Shown here one piece after another: positions 20,876 through 31,698 of a stretch of 64,000 nt of DNA. Numbering within the stretch: position 1 is the stretch's first letter; every line of letters starts with the position of its first letter. A program made the position numbers and the translations under genes. The stretch comes from Marsupella aquatica (Eukaryota > Marchantiophyta). The DNA is taken from positions 558,001 to 622,000 of the forward strand of contig OZ316894.1 of the NCBI GenBank assembly GCA_973895155.1. The letters run 5' to 3'. The notes under the pieces were generated by a model. It was not told where the DNA came from, did not search any database, and saw nothing but the letters and a program-made list of their open reading frames with translations.

Positions 20876-22211
20876 TTGTTCCATGTAGGGACGGAAGCGC
20901 CAACGTGGTATGGGCCAATCATTATGTTCCTTCTGACTGGACGCATCCCCAACGACATCAACCAGGAAGCTGCCGCCGTGTTTCTCCGAAAGGCGGGGCC
21001 GTTCATTATGATACGGGGCCACTTACACAAGGAAGGAGTTAACAGGAAACTACGGCGCTGCCTGGAGTACAAAGAAACTCTCATTGTGATGCGGGCCTTG
21101 CACGAAGAAGAAGCAGGAGGCCATTTTGCGGCTATCACCACAGCCCGGAAGATTCTCGACTCGGGGTATTGGTGGCCCACGTTGCATACTGATGTACAGT
21201 GCTTCATCAAAGGCTGTGACCTATGTCAATGGGCTGGGGCTCCAAGACAAGCTCATCATCACCCTCTCACATCCGTGCTTCCCTTAGCACCTTTCAAAAA
21301 GTGGGGTATTGATTATATCAGGCCGTTCACTCCCGTTACCCGAAGACGAAGATGCAGGTACATCCTGCTAGCTATAGATTACTCCACCAAGTGGGTCAAA
21401 GCACGGGCTACGGTGAGGGACGATGTTGCCACAAGCGCCCGATTCTTATACGAGCAGATCTTCACCCGGTTCAGGCCTCCCTTGGAATTAGTAAGCGACC
21501 GTGGAACACACTCCCTCAATGACACTATAGCACGGCTTACGGAGCATTACCTAGTCAAGCACCGCAAGACTACCCCGTATCATCCTAAAGCCAATGGGCT
21601 GATAGAGAGAGCCAATGGTATCATTGAGAAGATCCTCAACAAGACAGTAGTCGCGCACAAAATGGATTGGGATGATAAGTTGTACGCAGCGTGTACTCGT
21701 ATAATCTAGCTTACAAGACTACTACGAGTCACAGCCCGTACTTTCTCGTGTTTGGCCAACATTCATTGGTGCCCGTTGAGTTCGAAGTAACACTCCACGG
21801 GTCAGCATTTGAGATTGCTTACCCAAACCTGAAAGTTTGTCAGACCGAGCTTATCAGATTGAAGCCTTAGAAGAGGCACGGCTACTGGCAGCTCGACACA
21901 CCGTAAAGCAGCAGGCAACTTCCAAGAAGCAGCACGACAAAGGACTACGAAAGATCGACGTTGTGATGGGCGATCTAGTCCTGCTGTACGATAGTAGGTA
22001 CATGCAATTTTTGGGGAACCCGTTGGTTAGGGCCTTTCCTAGTCAATCAGATCTACCCTAACGGATCTTTGGAACTCGCAACGTACACCGGCAATTTACT
22101 CCCCACACAAGTCAGTTACGATCGTGTGAAGATGTGAAGAAGTACCACCATCAAGACGACGACGCCGATAGTGATGTTTGCGAGGACGCTTCACAATTAA
22201 GCAGGGAGCTA
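20876..22211 (+). pseudogene. Integrase (family B)
   Basis: 277 codons are open to 21709: zinc-finger region (EEAGGHF, GYWWPTLH, CDLC), core with GIDYI (first Asp), SDRGTHS (second Asp) and NGLIERANG (catalytic Glu). A frameshift and stop at 21709 precede the C-terminal domain (RAYQIEALEEARLLAARH, DVVMGDLVLLYDSR). No chromodomain is evident. The last coding-like stretch (an Asp-rich tail near 22150) ends about 15 bp before the 3' LTR. Confidence 0.9.
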
Positions 22212-22662
22212 TGTGACGCCGCCAGTACGGCGGGTAATGAGTGATTCGGCCTAACCACGCTTAGCATGCGCGTTAGGGGTATCTTAGGCCATAATTATTA
22301 GCATAACGGTAGTATTTAGGTAGCCATTATGAGTAGGAAATCATTAGTCAATAAGGGGCATTCGTGTTTGGGCTGGCGGCAGGTCGCCATTTGCACGCTC
22401 GGGTTGCAAGTGTGTAATGGGCCCCCTGGGTCCGTATAACAAACTCCGGGAGGCGGCCACTAACACGCGCTGACCCAGACTGGCGGAGTGGCCGGTACAC
22501 TGCAAGCGTGAAAGGCTCGGCCTATAAGAGACGAGGAGGCATTGGGCGACCAACGAGCTCTCAGGGTATACAAAGGGGGCCGATTCCTTTGTAGTGCACC
22601 AGTTCTTCAGTCCACGCGCCATCTTTGACACCAGTTCTCTCGCCCATCCTTAGTCGCCTTCT

Positions 22663-25281
22663 ATGTCACACACGATCCTTTCCAGTTCGGCCATATGATT
22701 CTGGACGCAGTTCCTGTCTATCGGGGGCACTTGGCCGACTCATTAAAACACGCCAACCCGAGCTGATACGAAATTGAACGCGAGTACGAGAGAGCCATCT
22801 GCCTAGCAGGCCGCCACCACTATCTCTTTCACTTTGATTACCCATCCCAGAGCGAGCTTTACCGACCCAAAGAGATATCAGGGTACTTCTTCAACGGGGC
22901 AAATACATCGGCTTCTGGGAGGCATTGCTTCGGCTTCCGAACGTGGTCTTCACTATCCCGGGCATGATCAACTTACAACGGCACCACTTCGACCACATCC
23001 CCGCTTGGGTCCAGGCCATCATCAATAGCCAGTTCAACACTACCCGGTTGACAAGGCCGTCTACACTTGCTTTGGAAAACCTCCACCGACACTTGCAGAA
23101 CTTCATGGGAACCATACCATCAACCACCGGTGCCGGCCCAGTCGAGCCCGTGCCCGTATCCGCACCAACACCGGCTCCGACTCAGGCTCCGCCTCAGCCT
23201 AGCCGATCCCCACCGCTGGTCGCCCCGCCCATACAGGTGCGATCCGTCATCAACGCTGTGGACCTCAGCAATGATGATGAGGCTACCCCACCTTGCTCAG
23301 GCGGGCCAGATGAGCGAGCACCCAAGGAACCGACACTACATTGCCCCCTCCTAGGCCCGAACCCGAGTAGCAGCTTCGATGGACAACACGGTGACCATAG
23401 CCGCCCCGGCCCCAATACTAACGGCGGTGGCACTACCCATACCCGATCGGGAGGATGGAGAGATGTCACCCTCTCCAAGCCATCACGGGAGCCAGTCTCG
23501 GGGAAAGAAGAGGAAGGAACCCACAGCTGTATCTGGGTTAACCATGGCCACGGCAGCCGTGGCCAAAGTGACAAAGCACCGCATGGGGGAGAACGTGCAT
23601 AAGAACATCCTCCACCCCAAACATGTGATGTACTTGAAGACTCAGGGGTTTGAGCACCTCGCCTCTCTTCCCCGGAACACCTGCAGGTACTCCGAGGAGG
23701 ACATGACGGAGTTCGTCAAGAATTATGATGACGTCGATCAGCATACTTGGCTACAGGGAGGAATATGTCCCTCACGTAGGAGAGACTCAGGATGATCTTT
23801 GGGCTACCCGGGGGAGATCAACGAGTCAAATCACGGGCTCCCGAGGGCAAAAGAGCCAAGTACCAAACCTCGAGTTTCCCCTCCGAGGGGTCAGTGGACA
23901 ACGGGTTCATGATGAGGACCCGCCTCATCCCCGAGATAGCCCAGACTGGAGTTCCAGAGGTACGCCCTCCACATGATGGAACCCCGGGGCGAGATCTCCA
24001 CTGCCCAGGTTATCCAGGTCAAGAATTATCGGCCTAGGAAGTGGGCGTTGTACTTTGCTGAGAAGTTCCATGAAGAGATGGAAAGGCAAAGGAAGGTGTT
24101 GTACATTGGTGGGAAGGCGTATTTTGCAAGCCACATCGAGATCGTTCTCGAGTGGTACGCCCGGTTCGATCGACGAACCCTTCCCCGGACCAACGTAACT
24201 AAGTTGGTCCCGTCTAGGTGGGTCTTCCCAGCCTTGGAGAGACGGCCTCAGCCCAAAGTCCGGTGGCCACGCAGGCCTCACCCACCCCACCTCCACAAGT
24301 AGCCATAACCGTGGCCGAAGAGGTACCGGACAAGGCAGTGATCACAACCTTAGACGCGATCAACCAGGTCGGGCTGAGCACAGAAGTTGGGGCGGTGGAG
24401 GCCTTGCCCGAGCCCGAGGGTCCAGAAGACCCACCGGTGGCTATTCCAGAGGACAGCACGATGATGGAGGACACTCCAGCCCCTTCCAACACTACATCCC
24501 CAGAGCTGGATGTCACTACCCCGGCTCCCGCGCGAGTTGACGTCTGCCCGTGCCCAACTCCAGACGGACACAACTTGGACCACCCAGAACTCTTCGTACT
24601 GGGTGCATTTCTGAACGGGCTGTTGGGAGATTTCTCCCAACAGATTGCCCGGGATACCGGGGAGTTCATGGCCCAAAAGGTAGCCTACTTCTTCAACCAG
24701 GAGTTGGTTACCGCAATAAAGGTGGGTCGGGCCCAGTCGGAGGTCCTTTAGAGGATAGAGCGGTACCGGGTTTAGGGTCCGTGTACCTAAAGGGCAAACT
24801 TGAGACTCAAGAGGCTAAGCTCCTGCAACTACGACCCAAGGTTGCAGCCGCCAATGAGTTGTTAGCAAATGCGCGCGCTCTTACCACCTTAGCTGAACAG
24901 GCCAAAGCTGGGAAGGAGGCCAAGATTGCACGGCTCCGGACCCAGATTGACAATTTGAAGAATCAAACTGTCATCTGGCAGAAAGACCTGGAGGGGGCCA
25001 ACGAGCGGGCCCAGCGTGACACTACGGAGATTGCCGCCCTAAAGGCCAAAGTAGCGTGGCTTCAAATCAAAGCTGAGAAGCAGACCCAGATGATGGGCAA
25101 GTTGACAAACAACGCCCAGCAACTGGAAGAGGCATGCCAGGAGGCAGCTGAGGAGACGGACGCAGCAAAGCAAGAGAATGAACCCTAAGTCCAGCTCCTC
25201 AAGATGGACAACGACAGACTCCGTAGACAACGGGATGGCCGCTCCCACTCGGACGGCTCTGGCAAGCGCACCAGGCATTAG
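22663..25281 (+). pseudogene. LTR-B-encoded protein, decayed copy
   Basis: The ATG at 22663 (ATGTCACACACG) matches the start in intact copies. The frame is broken by a CGA-to-TGA change near 22764, indels near 22900, 23350, 23760, 23940 and 24290, a CAG-to-TAG at 24749-24751, and a deletion near 25187; it ends at the conserved TAG (25279-25281). All domains are still recognisable: FWEAL N-domain, VDLSNDDEA acidic motif, KKRKEP basic patch, the MHRMGENVH-type core (here KHRMGENVH), and the C-terminal coiled coil. Compare the intact gene at 60059. Confidence 0.85.
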
Positions 25282-25977
25282 CGGAGGGTAGGGATTAGAA
25301 TAGAACTAGGAGTAGCTAAAATAGGCTATTAGGACAAGTGCCGGCCAGAAGATAGCGGCGCTGACACATTAGCCAGCCTGTGTAGAATAGGTTAGACTAA
25401 TAGGACAAGCCGTAACCAGCTTAGCAAGGATATAAGTTAGCATAGATTCGGGCACGAGGCCAGGCTGGTCCTCAACCCTTAGTATTTAGCATCCCCCCGG
25501 TAGAGGCATGCAGGGGGGATTTTAGACTCAGAAGTTGGCCATTCGCGGTACGCGTGGGGAGTCCCGAACTCGATGAAGTGCCAGAGTGCCAAGGGGAGGA
25601 TATACGACTAAGCTTGCTGGGCAAGTGTGGAGCCGGGCTCCGTTGTAGTGTATACTCCTTGGCCTTGGCCCGTTCATTCACGAGGTGTCGGGTCAACCAA
25701 TCATAAGTGTATGATCATATATGAATGAAATCCTTTCCCCTCAATTCCTTCATGTAAATCGAGATTTATGGTTATGTATGAATGCATGTATGAGTCTCGT
25801 GTGCAAGTATCAATGTCGGGCCAAACACGTTATGCCAAGCGTGCACGGGGTGTAGGTTACGGGTACGGGGTTGCGAGCCAGGGTTGAGCACTTGTACTAA
25901 TGGATCCGGATCGAAGGCGGTAACACGAAGGCTTAGAAGTCCGTAAGCCGGGATTGAACCCTTTTCGACTAAGGTAC

Positions 25978-25993
25978 ATTCCGGCGACGGAAC
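25978..25993 (+). promoter_or_regulatory. Conserved LTR hairpin, LTR-B copy 1
   Basis: ATTCCG-GCGA-CGGAAC followed by ACAAACCATACCTAGG. The outer pair is mutated (A opposite C) relative to G-C in other LTR-B copies. Confidence 0.6.
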
Positions 25994-26162
25994 ACAAACC
26001 ATACCTAGGAGGTGTCCGTACATAACATTAGGCGTACTTAGCGCTAGTTTACGTGAGTTAGGTGTATTCTGTGCTTCCCTCCCTGCCCGAACCCTCATGT
26101 TTACGAAGGATGTGCCTGTCTAAGCCAAAGCCCGGGTTAAGGCCTAGGCTGACGACGTGACA

Positions 26163-26604
26163 GTATGTTTGGATTCCGCCACCGGAATGATCCCCAATTG
26201 GCTTGGGTTAGCCGCTAAGACCTCTCTCAGCTCGACACATCCAACTCTTACTACCTTGCTTACTTCCCTTCTCTCTTGGTTGATGTGGGCAATCTTCAAA
26301 CAAGTTAATGCGACACAAAAATAGCAAAAAGACTCCTTCTGACTGAGTTATACCATGCACTTGCCATACAAACAGTACTTCTCATACATAAGATCTGCGA
26401 ACTAAGCCGTGAGGCCAACTCTATTAAGCTCTTAGGCATGAGGAAACATGAATATACACAAGGGTCACTGTATAACTAACCGAGACCTTCTTTTACTACT
26501 TGATCCCAGCCTTGCTGGTGCACTAAAAACTTGCTAAAGAAGAAGGCCCTGAACTCCCCGTTGCCCAGGTACTTATCTTGGCAGTGGATCCGCCTAATTC
26601 CTTG
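26163..26604 (-). mobile_element. LTR-A fragment
   Basis: Matches the 3' non-coding region of LTR-A on the minus strand (compare 8890-9330), from the GTATG at the LTR-B boundary to ATTCCTTG at 26604, where similarity ends abruptly against host-like DNA. It contains a copy of the hairpin (26173-26188, loop GTGG). It is the older DNA into which gypsy element 2 inserted. Confidence 0.85.
26173..26188 (-). promoter_or_regulatory. Conserved LTR hairpin, LTR-A fragment
   Basis: Minus strand ATTCCG-GTGG-CGGAAT: intact stem, changed loop, only a few bases from the gypsy element 2 insertion point. Confidence 0.6.
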
Positions 26605-26655
26605 ATCAGCCTATTCATTAAAAGTGTATTTTCTTTTGTTCACAAATCAGTCTTG

Positions 26656-26712
26656 AAATGTACACTTTCATGTCCCCAAATGTACACTTTTTGGTCCCTA
26701 AATGTACACTTT
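26656..26712. repeat. Three copies of AAATGTACACTTT at 22-bp spacing
   Basis: Copies at 26656, 26678 and 26700 in AT-rich DNA. Downstream (26760-26840) a second small duplication repeats TTCACAAAGAATARTAGGAT, each copy followed by AGAGATCAT. The rest of 26605-27092 is AT-rich with no ORF; I see nothing else in it. Confidence 0.85.
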
Positions 26713-27092
26713 ATAGGCCAAATCATATTAGTATTATATTAATAAATAATACATATTATATCATTTATTGATTCACAAAGAATAATAGGATAGAGATCAT
26801 TATTTATTAATTCACAAAGAATAGTAGGATAGAGATCATACTTATAAAAACATTTCAGCACAAAGAAACCCTTGAATATGTGTGAACAAAATGACATAAC
26901 TCCAAATAGATTATAAAATTATAATATACAATTATCTCCAAATTTACAATGTATTTCTTCTATCTAAGGGGCTTAACATGAGTCAGATCTCTAAACAAAG
27001 TGTTCCTTACAATGTGTATTTGAGCACGTGCCCTTGTCTCCTTTACTATCTACCCTAGTGTCATAGTTGCAAGTCCCTTTATCTTCAGGGAG

Positions 27093-28008
27093 CTAAAACT
27101 TGGTGGTGTTGTTCCTAATGGCTATAATCTCCCGCAAAAAGTGTCTGGGATTTTCTCTATGCGGACCTGAATAGTCCCTTCCTACAAATTCTTTAGCAAG
27201 TGACGTGACAAGTGCATCGTCAAGTTCTGCCTCAGGACGTAAACTACATATACGATGCTTCACGTTCCAAGGAATCTCATTGCTATTGAGGTCCAACACA
27301 CTATGCGTAAACTATGACTTCCAAATTTTTGTTGCACATCTCTTACTAAGTTGATCATAAGTAATTTCATTTTTTACCTTGTCTCTTTTTATGTGCAATA
27401 GAGACCACAGTGGAGAGTTAAGAAGAAGATAACATCTAATGTCACTTGCATGGGATAGTTTCTCAAGACAAGGCCAAAGAATTGTTAGAAGAAAATTATC
27501 TCCACCATTGGTATGCGTGTAGGGCACTAGAAATAGTCCGGTCATGCTTGGGTTGGCAAATGCCTTAAGGGGGGAGTCATCCACAAGGAGGGTGTTGGTT
27601 TCATCATATAGATTTCCAAATCCACTCCATACCACCGAAAATCCTTCAGTAGCACATTTGCCTTTCCGTTTGTAATGTCACGCCTTTGAATGCCTGTGTC
27701 AAAGGTTTCCACCTGTGTGAATACAAACTTAAGTTTCAACCGCTCCTCAACAATGAACATCATGTTCAGCATTTTCACTGTTCCATGTACCCCAGCACAT
27801 GTCCAAATTGCAACGTCAAATTGGTCAAAAACCAACTTTAGAAACTCATGGAGCCCTGGCCTTTCTGTGTACATGCGACTAATTCCATTTTAACTATCCC
27901 AATGCACTCCACTTGGGGTCACAACATTTCTGGATTTGCCCTTGCTTTGGAATTCAACTGAATCCCAAAGTATTTTGTTAAGATCCAAAATCAGCAATTT
28001 GCGCTGTC
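27093..28008 (-). pseudogene. NIF/FCP1-like (HAD superfamily) phosphatase pseudogene
   Basis: Minus strand, with one frameshift (about 27540-27635) and at least two stops. It begins KLLILDLNKILWDS, the HAD motif I of the plant NIF-like group, in which DLN replaces DLD. ERPGLHEFLKLVFDQFDVAIWTCAG, KDFRW and YDETNTLLVDDSPLKAFANPS (motif III, DDSP) follow, then a C-terminal segment (LRPEAELDDALVTSLAKEFVG). FCP1/NIF proteins dephosphorylate Ser, such as in the RNA polymerase II tail; the DLN subgroup has lost the second Asp, so activity is doubtful even in intact members. No introns interrupt the matched region, so a retro-pseudogene or a single exon is possible. Confidence 0.75.
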
Positions 28009-29066
28009 ATGAGGTTTCCATCCTAAAGGAGGAATCCTCATGTTTTGTGAAGGAAGTTGAAACCAATTTTTGCTTCTAACGTGGGCAAGTTGACTTGACT
28101 TGAGCTAACTTGACCAAGGGGAAGGAGGAAGTAGAGTTATGAGGGTCAAGGTAGGGATGAGGTCGAGCCTACCCACCCTTGTTACTATTGTGGGGTATGT
28201 TTTTCATTTGTGACCAGCAATTAAGTTATCATTTGGCGGATTGGCGGAATGGAGGTTGCTTGCTCAACAAGCAAGGTATTTAGGGTTTTGGCAACATGGT
28301 GACCAGGTTCATTGAATACATGGAGGAGGTGACCAGGTTCAAGGCATGTAAGAGGGTTTGGTCCAAGTGCATCAGTTTTGTGAGATATGGGCCAGATTCC
28401 TAGTTTTGTGAAATAAGGACTAGATTCATTGAACCTACATCAACGGTGGATCTTGGTTGAGTCAATGGATGAATGGATAGGATTGAGGATGAGGACGTGC
28501 CTTAGGGTTTGGAGGAGGTCGAGGTTTTTTCGAAAGTGCGAAGCCTCATTTGGTTACAAAGTTACAAAGGATGGTATTTTGGCTCATTTTTTACCCTTAG
28601 ATCTTTTTGATGGATGATCAAGGGCTGAAAATTGTCGAGGACTTAAACCATAAGTGGAGGGCTCGTGCCTTGCCCCAGGCCTTCCCACGAGAGTTCTAAA
28701 GAGGAGAGTTCAAAGGGCAAGGGCTCTCTCACACCGTGATGCTGCTAAAGTGCTGCCGCTTTTGGCAGTTTTGGAGTCTTTGAGTAAGTTTCAAATAGGT
28801 AGGAGCGAACCTCTTGAGGGGAGCTCGAGCATGAGGCATGAGTGAAGGGGGATCCCTCCTCCTTGGCCATGGCCTTAGGATTTTGAGGGTAGGAGATGTA
28901 GAGGCAATTTTGTGAAGAGATAGACGGAGTAGAAGCTTTGAATGTGAAGAGATTGAGTTTTGTGACGGTTTTTCTAGGGATTTGGAGAGAGGTTTTGAAT
29001 GTAGGAGAGGCTGACTTGAAGCCTTAGGAAGGAGGTAGGATGTGAGTAGGAAGTATAAGGAGCTTG
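28009..29066. other. Host DNA between the NIF-like pseudogene and solo LTR-A
   Basis: About 1.06 kb of moderately AT-rich DNA with short tandem-like words (ATGGTGACCAGGTTCA, GGAGGTGACCAGGTTCA near 28300-28340). Only short ORFs without recognisable motifs. It is continuous with 36963 onward once the solo LTR-A is removed. I see no supported gene. Confidence 0.6.
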
Positions 29067-29444
29067 TGTGATGCCTAGCCAGGAATCACTGGGCTAGTTT
29101 AAAGTGGAAAAGGGAAGTGTACCCTAGAAACACCTTAGTATAGTTACAAAAATGAGGAAAATATAAACAATTAAGGGTGACTATGGAACCCAAGCCAAGG
29201 CCGGAAGTAAGGATGCCAGGGGAGAGAACATGATTAGGGTTAGGGCACGCTAAGTGCCGGCGGCTAGGGGTCACCAACGGGAAAGAAAAGTCGAGGAGGA
29301 GAGGGGTAAGGACCGCTCGCGAGGAATTGTGGCTCATTTGCAGGCACGAATTGGGCAGACGACTACGGGCGGCCAACTACTATCAACTACTTAAGCAAGC
29401 ACGCAGGGTGGGAGTAGATACCAGCTATCAAACTCAATTAGGGT

Positions 29445-31232
29445 ATGAGCAACGTCAATCAAGCGGCACATTTTTGGGGATGCCTGTTCGAACGGGCAAC
29501 TGAGTACATTGGTACTTACAAGGACGAAGAGTCAGAGAGAGCAGCTCGAGAACGGCAGGAGCTCGCTCGATTGTGGGAGCTGCAGAAAGCTGCCTTCTTA
29601 GGAGGAGAACTCATCAAGGCCGAATTCTTGTGGACTCCTACTACCAATCAACTCGACGACCTTCTGTTTTGTGAAGACAGAGTCGTCGGCATCCGTGAAG
29701 CCATCAAACGCTGTAACCACCTACACTGGGAATTGAAGGGTAGCACGGAGGGGTGGACAAAGGCAACCGTGCTCGGAGAGACATCCACGGCAGCCGAGAT
29801 GAAGAGGAAGGGAAATAACCACGACGAGGCCACCCCAGCAAAAAGAACGAGGTCGGCGGCACCAAAGAAACCAGCCGAACAACAGAGCAGGAGGAGATCG
29901 ACCCCATCAACGCCGTTCCAACGAGAGATGACACCTGGAAAGGCTGGGCGGCGATCCTCCCCGAGGAGGTCCAATTACACTTTGCTAGGGAGGAGGATGC
30001 ATGCTTTACGGCTATGCAGACTCGGAAGTATCAGGGCTTCATGGCCGGATCCGGCTTGGAAGCCTTCGTAAGGTTACCGTGGCTGAAGCCGGAGGTGCCG
30101 AATTCAGACTTACTTGAATTCGTGGGATCATGGGAGTCCGAGACCAATTCCACAAGGGTGTATGGGAAGGATTTCTATCTCACTCCCCAGGTGATTGCCG
30201 AAGTGTTTGGGTTGCCAATGGGCAATAAGACCAAGGTAGATACCAGGAAGACCTTGCCAGACACGGAGTTCAGGTCGTTTCCAGGGCCTTCAACGAAGAA
30301 TGGCTTCTTTCGTAGCACTTGCACCAACCCGCATATAGGAGAGATGATCGATTTCTTGCGGATAACCATGCATTGCAACTGGCCGAGAGCAGAGATCAGC
30401 AAGGCACAGGTCTATCTGGCAGAGAGGCCAGACCCAAGCCGGGACTACAACGGTTACCTCCTCACTCAACTAAAGAAGATCTTGAAGGAGGAACAGCTGG
30501 TGATCGGCAAGGGAAGCGTGTCCCGGCTTGGTTATCACATGCCGCTATTGTGCCAGTATGCCCGGAGTAAGACCTTTGCCCCAGTACTTCCCCTACAGGC
30601 AAGGGCACCAGAGGAGGTTCCGGAACAGAGGCCGGCAACGGAGAAACCCAACCCGCCCGACAGTCCTACAATTGAGCAGGTGTTTAGGCCGAGGACGGAG
30701 GACTTGCCGATGCAGCAACCAGGCATGCAGAATCTCCTGAAACTGCTGGAGAAAGAAAAGAGAACGGCTACGGCATCGGCAACAACAACAACAACAACAA
30801 CGGCAACGGCAACAATGCAGGACACTGCTCAAGAGGTAGGCCTAAACCGGCTTACAAGGGAAAACCCCTTTACTGGAGTCAAGGAGAGAAAGAGGCCGGA
30901 ACACGAGCCGGGAGTTCGGATGTATGTAGGAGCCTCTAGTCCCGAAGCCGAAGAGAAGCAGGCCGTAGCTCCCGGCCACGACAAGAAGAACAGGAGATCA
31001 ACACGGAAGCCGGAGGAGGAACCAAGACCGGCAAGTGGTGAAGCCGTGTTCACGACAAAGCCAGGAGAACAGCAGGAGAAGCCGGTAGTCCAAGCCGAAG
31101 AGGAGGCGGTGGAGGACTACACCAATGATAACTCCGGCTACGGGTCGGATCATCATGTTCCAGGAGTAAGGACCTGTGGTCGGTTCATCCCCACGCTCCC
31201 AAGAGTAGTCCGAGGAGACCCAAGCCAGCAGA
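29445..31232 (+). pseudogene. LTR-A-encoded protein, N-terminal and central parts (copy 4)
   Basis: The ATG at 29445 opens the N-terminal domain for about 150 codons. A small deletion near 29893 (loss of the acidic EEEE stretch) shifts the frame, which is recovered from about 30014 and stays open for 400 codons to the LTR-B insertion. The central domain has GSGLEAFVRLPWLKPE, GKDFYLTPQVIAEVFGLPMG, NGFFRSTCTNPHIGEMIDFL and DYNGYLLTQLKKILKEEQ. A disordered Pro/Glu/Thr-rich region with a (ACA)n run at 30781-30800 coding poly-Thr follows, then DNSGYGSDHHVPGVRTCGR. Of the LTR-A copies here this is the best view of the central domain. Confidence 0.85.
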
Positions 31233-31590
31233 TGTGACGCCGCCGGTACGGCGGTTAATGAGTGATTCAGTCTAACTGCGCTCGGCACGCGCGTTAGGTG
31301 GGTCTTAGGCCGCTATTATTAGCATAACGACAGTATTTAGGTAATCATTAGGGGTAGGACATCATTAGGCAATAAGGGGGACTTCAGGTTCGGGCTGGCG
31401 GCGGGTCGCTATTCGCACACCCGGGTTATGAGCATGGAGGGGCCCCTCCCTCGGGTCCGTATAACGAACTTAAGGAAGCGGCCACTGACGCACGCTGACT
31501 CAGACCGGCGGAGTGGCCGGTACACCACAAGCGTGAGCGGTTCAACCTATGGGCGTCGAGGAGACGTCGGGGATCGACAAGCCCTCAAAG

Positions 31591-31598
31591 TATAAAAG
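31591..31598 (+). promoter_or_regulatory. TATA box of the LTR-B gene (copy 2)
   Basis: TATAAAAG, 358 bp inside the LTR and about 100 bp before the ATG at 31699. Conserved at 41717-41724 (minus), 51329-51336 and 59951-59958. Confidence 0.75.
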
Positions 31599-31698
31599 GG
31601 GAGCCAACCCTTTGTAGTGCACCAGTCCATCAGTCCGCGCGCCAGCTTCGACCCCAGCTCTCTCGTTCTCTCTAGGTCGCCACTACTATCTCCTCTGA

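Larger units (their letters stand above)
16112..22211 (+). mobile_element. Ty3/gypsy element 2 (family B), internal region
   Basis: Plus-strand gag, protease, RT, RNase H and integrase, ending directly at LTR-B (22212), which is its 3' LTR. The bases before the LTR (AAGCAGGGAGCTA) are the only candidate polypurine tract. Its proteins are clearly related to family A but diverged. Gag to protease to linker is one continuous frame with point stops, unlike family A, which has a frame change. Frames are broken at about ten sites, so the element is dead. Confidence 0.92.
22212..26162 (+). mobile_element. LTR-B copy 1: 3' LTR of gypsy element 2
   Basis: 3951 bp, TGTGACGCC to GACGTGACA. It is directly joined to the pol of element 2 on the left and to GTATG (26163-26167) inside an LTR-A fragment on the right, so the insertion target was LTR-A. 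This copy ties the LTR-B gene to a Ty3/gypsy element; the other LTR-B copies are solo. It is clearly more diverged than the copies at 31233, 38065 and 59593. The TATA region reads TATACAAAG at 22567. Confidence 0.9.
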
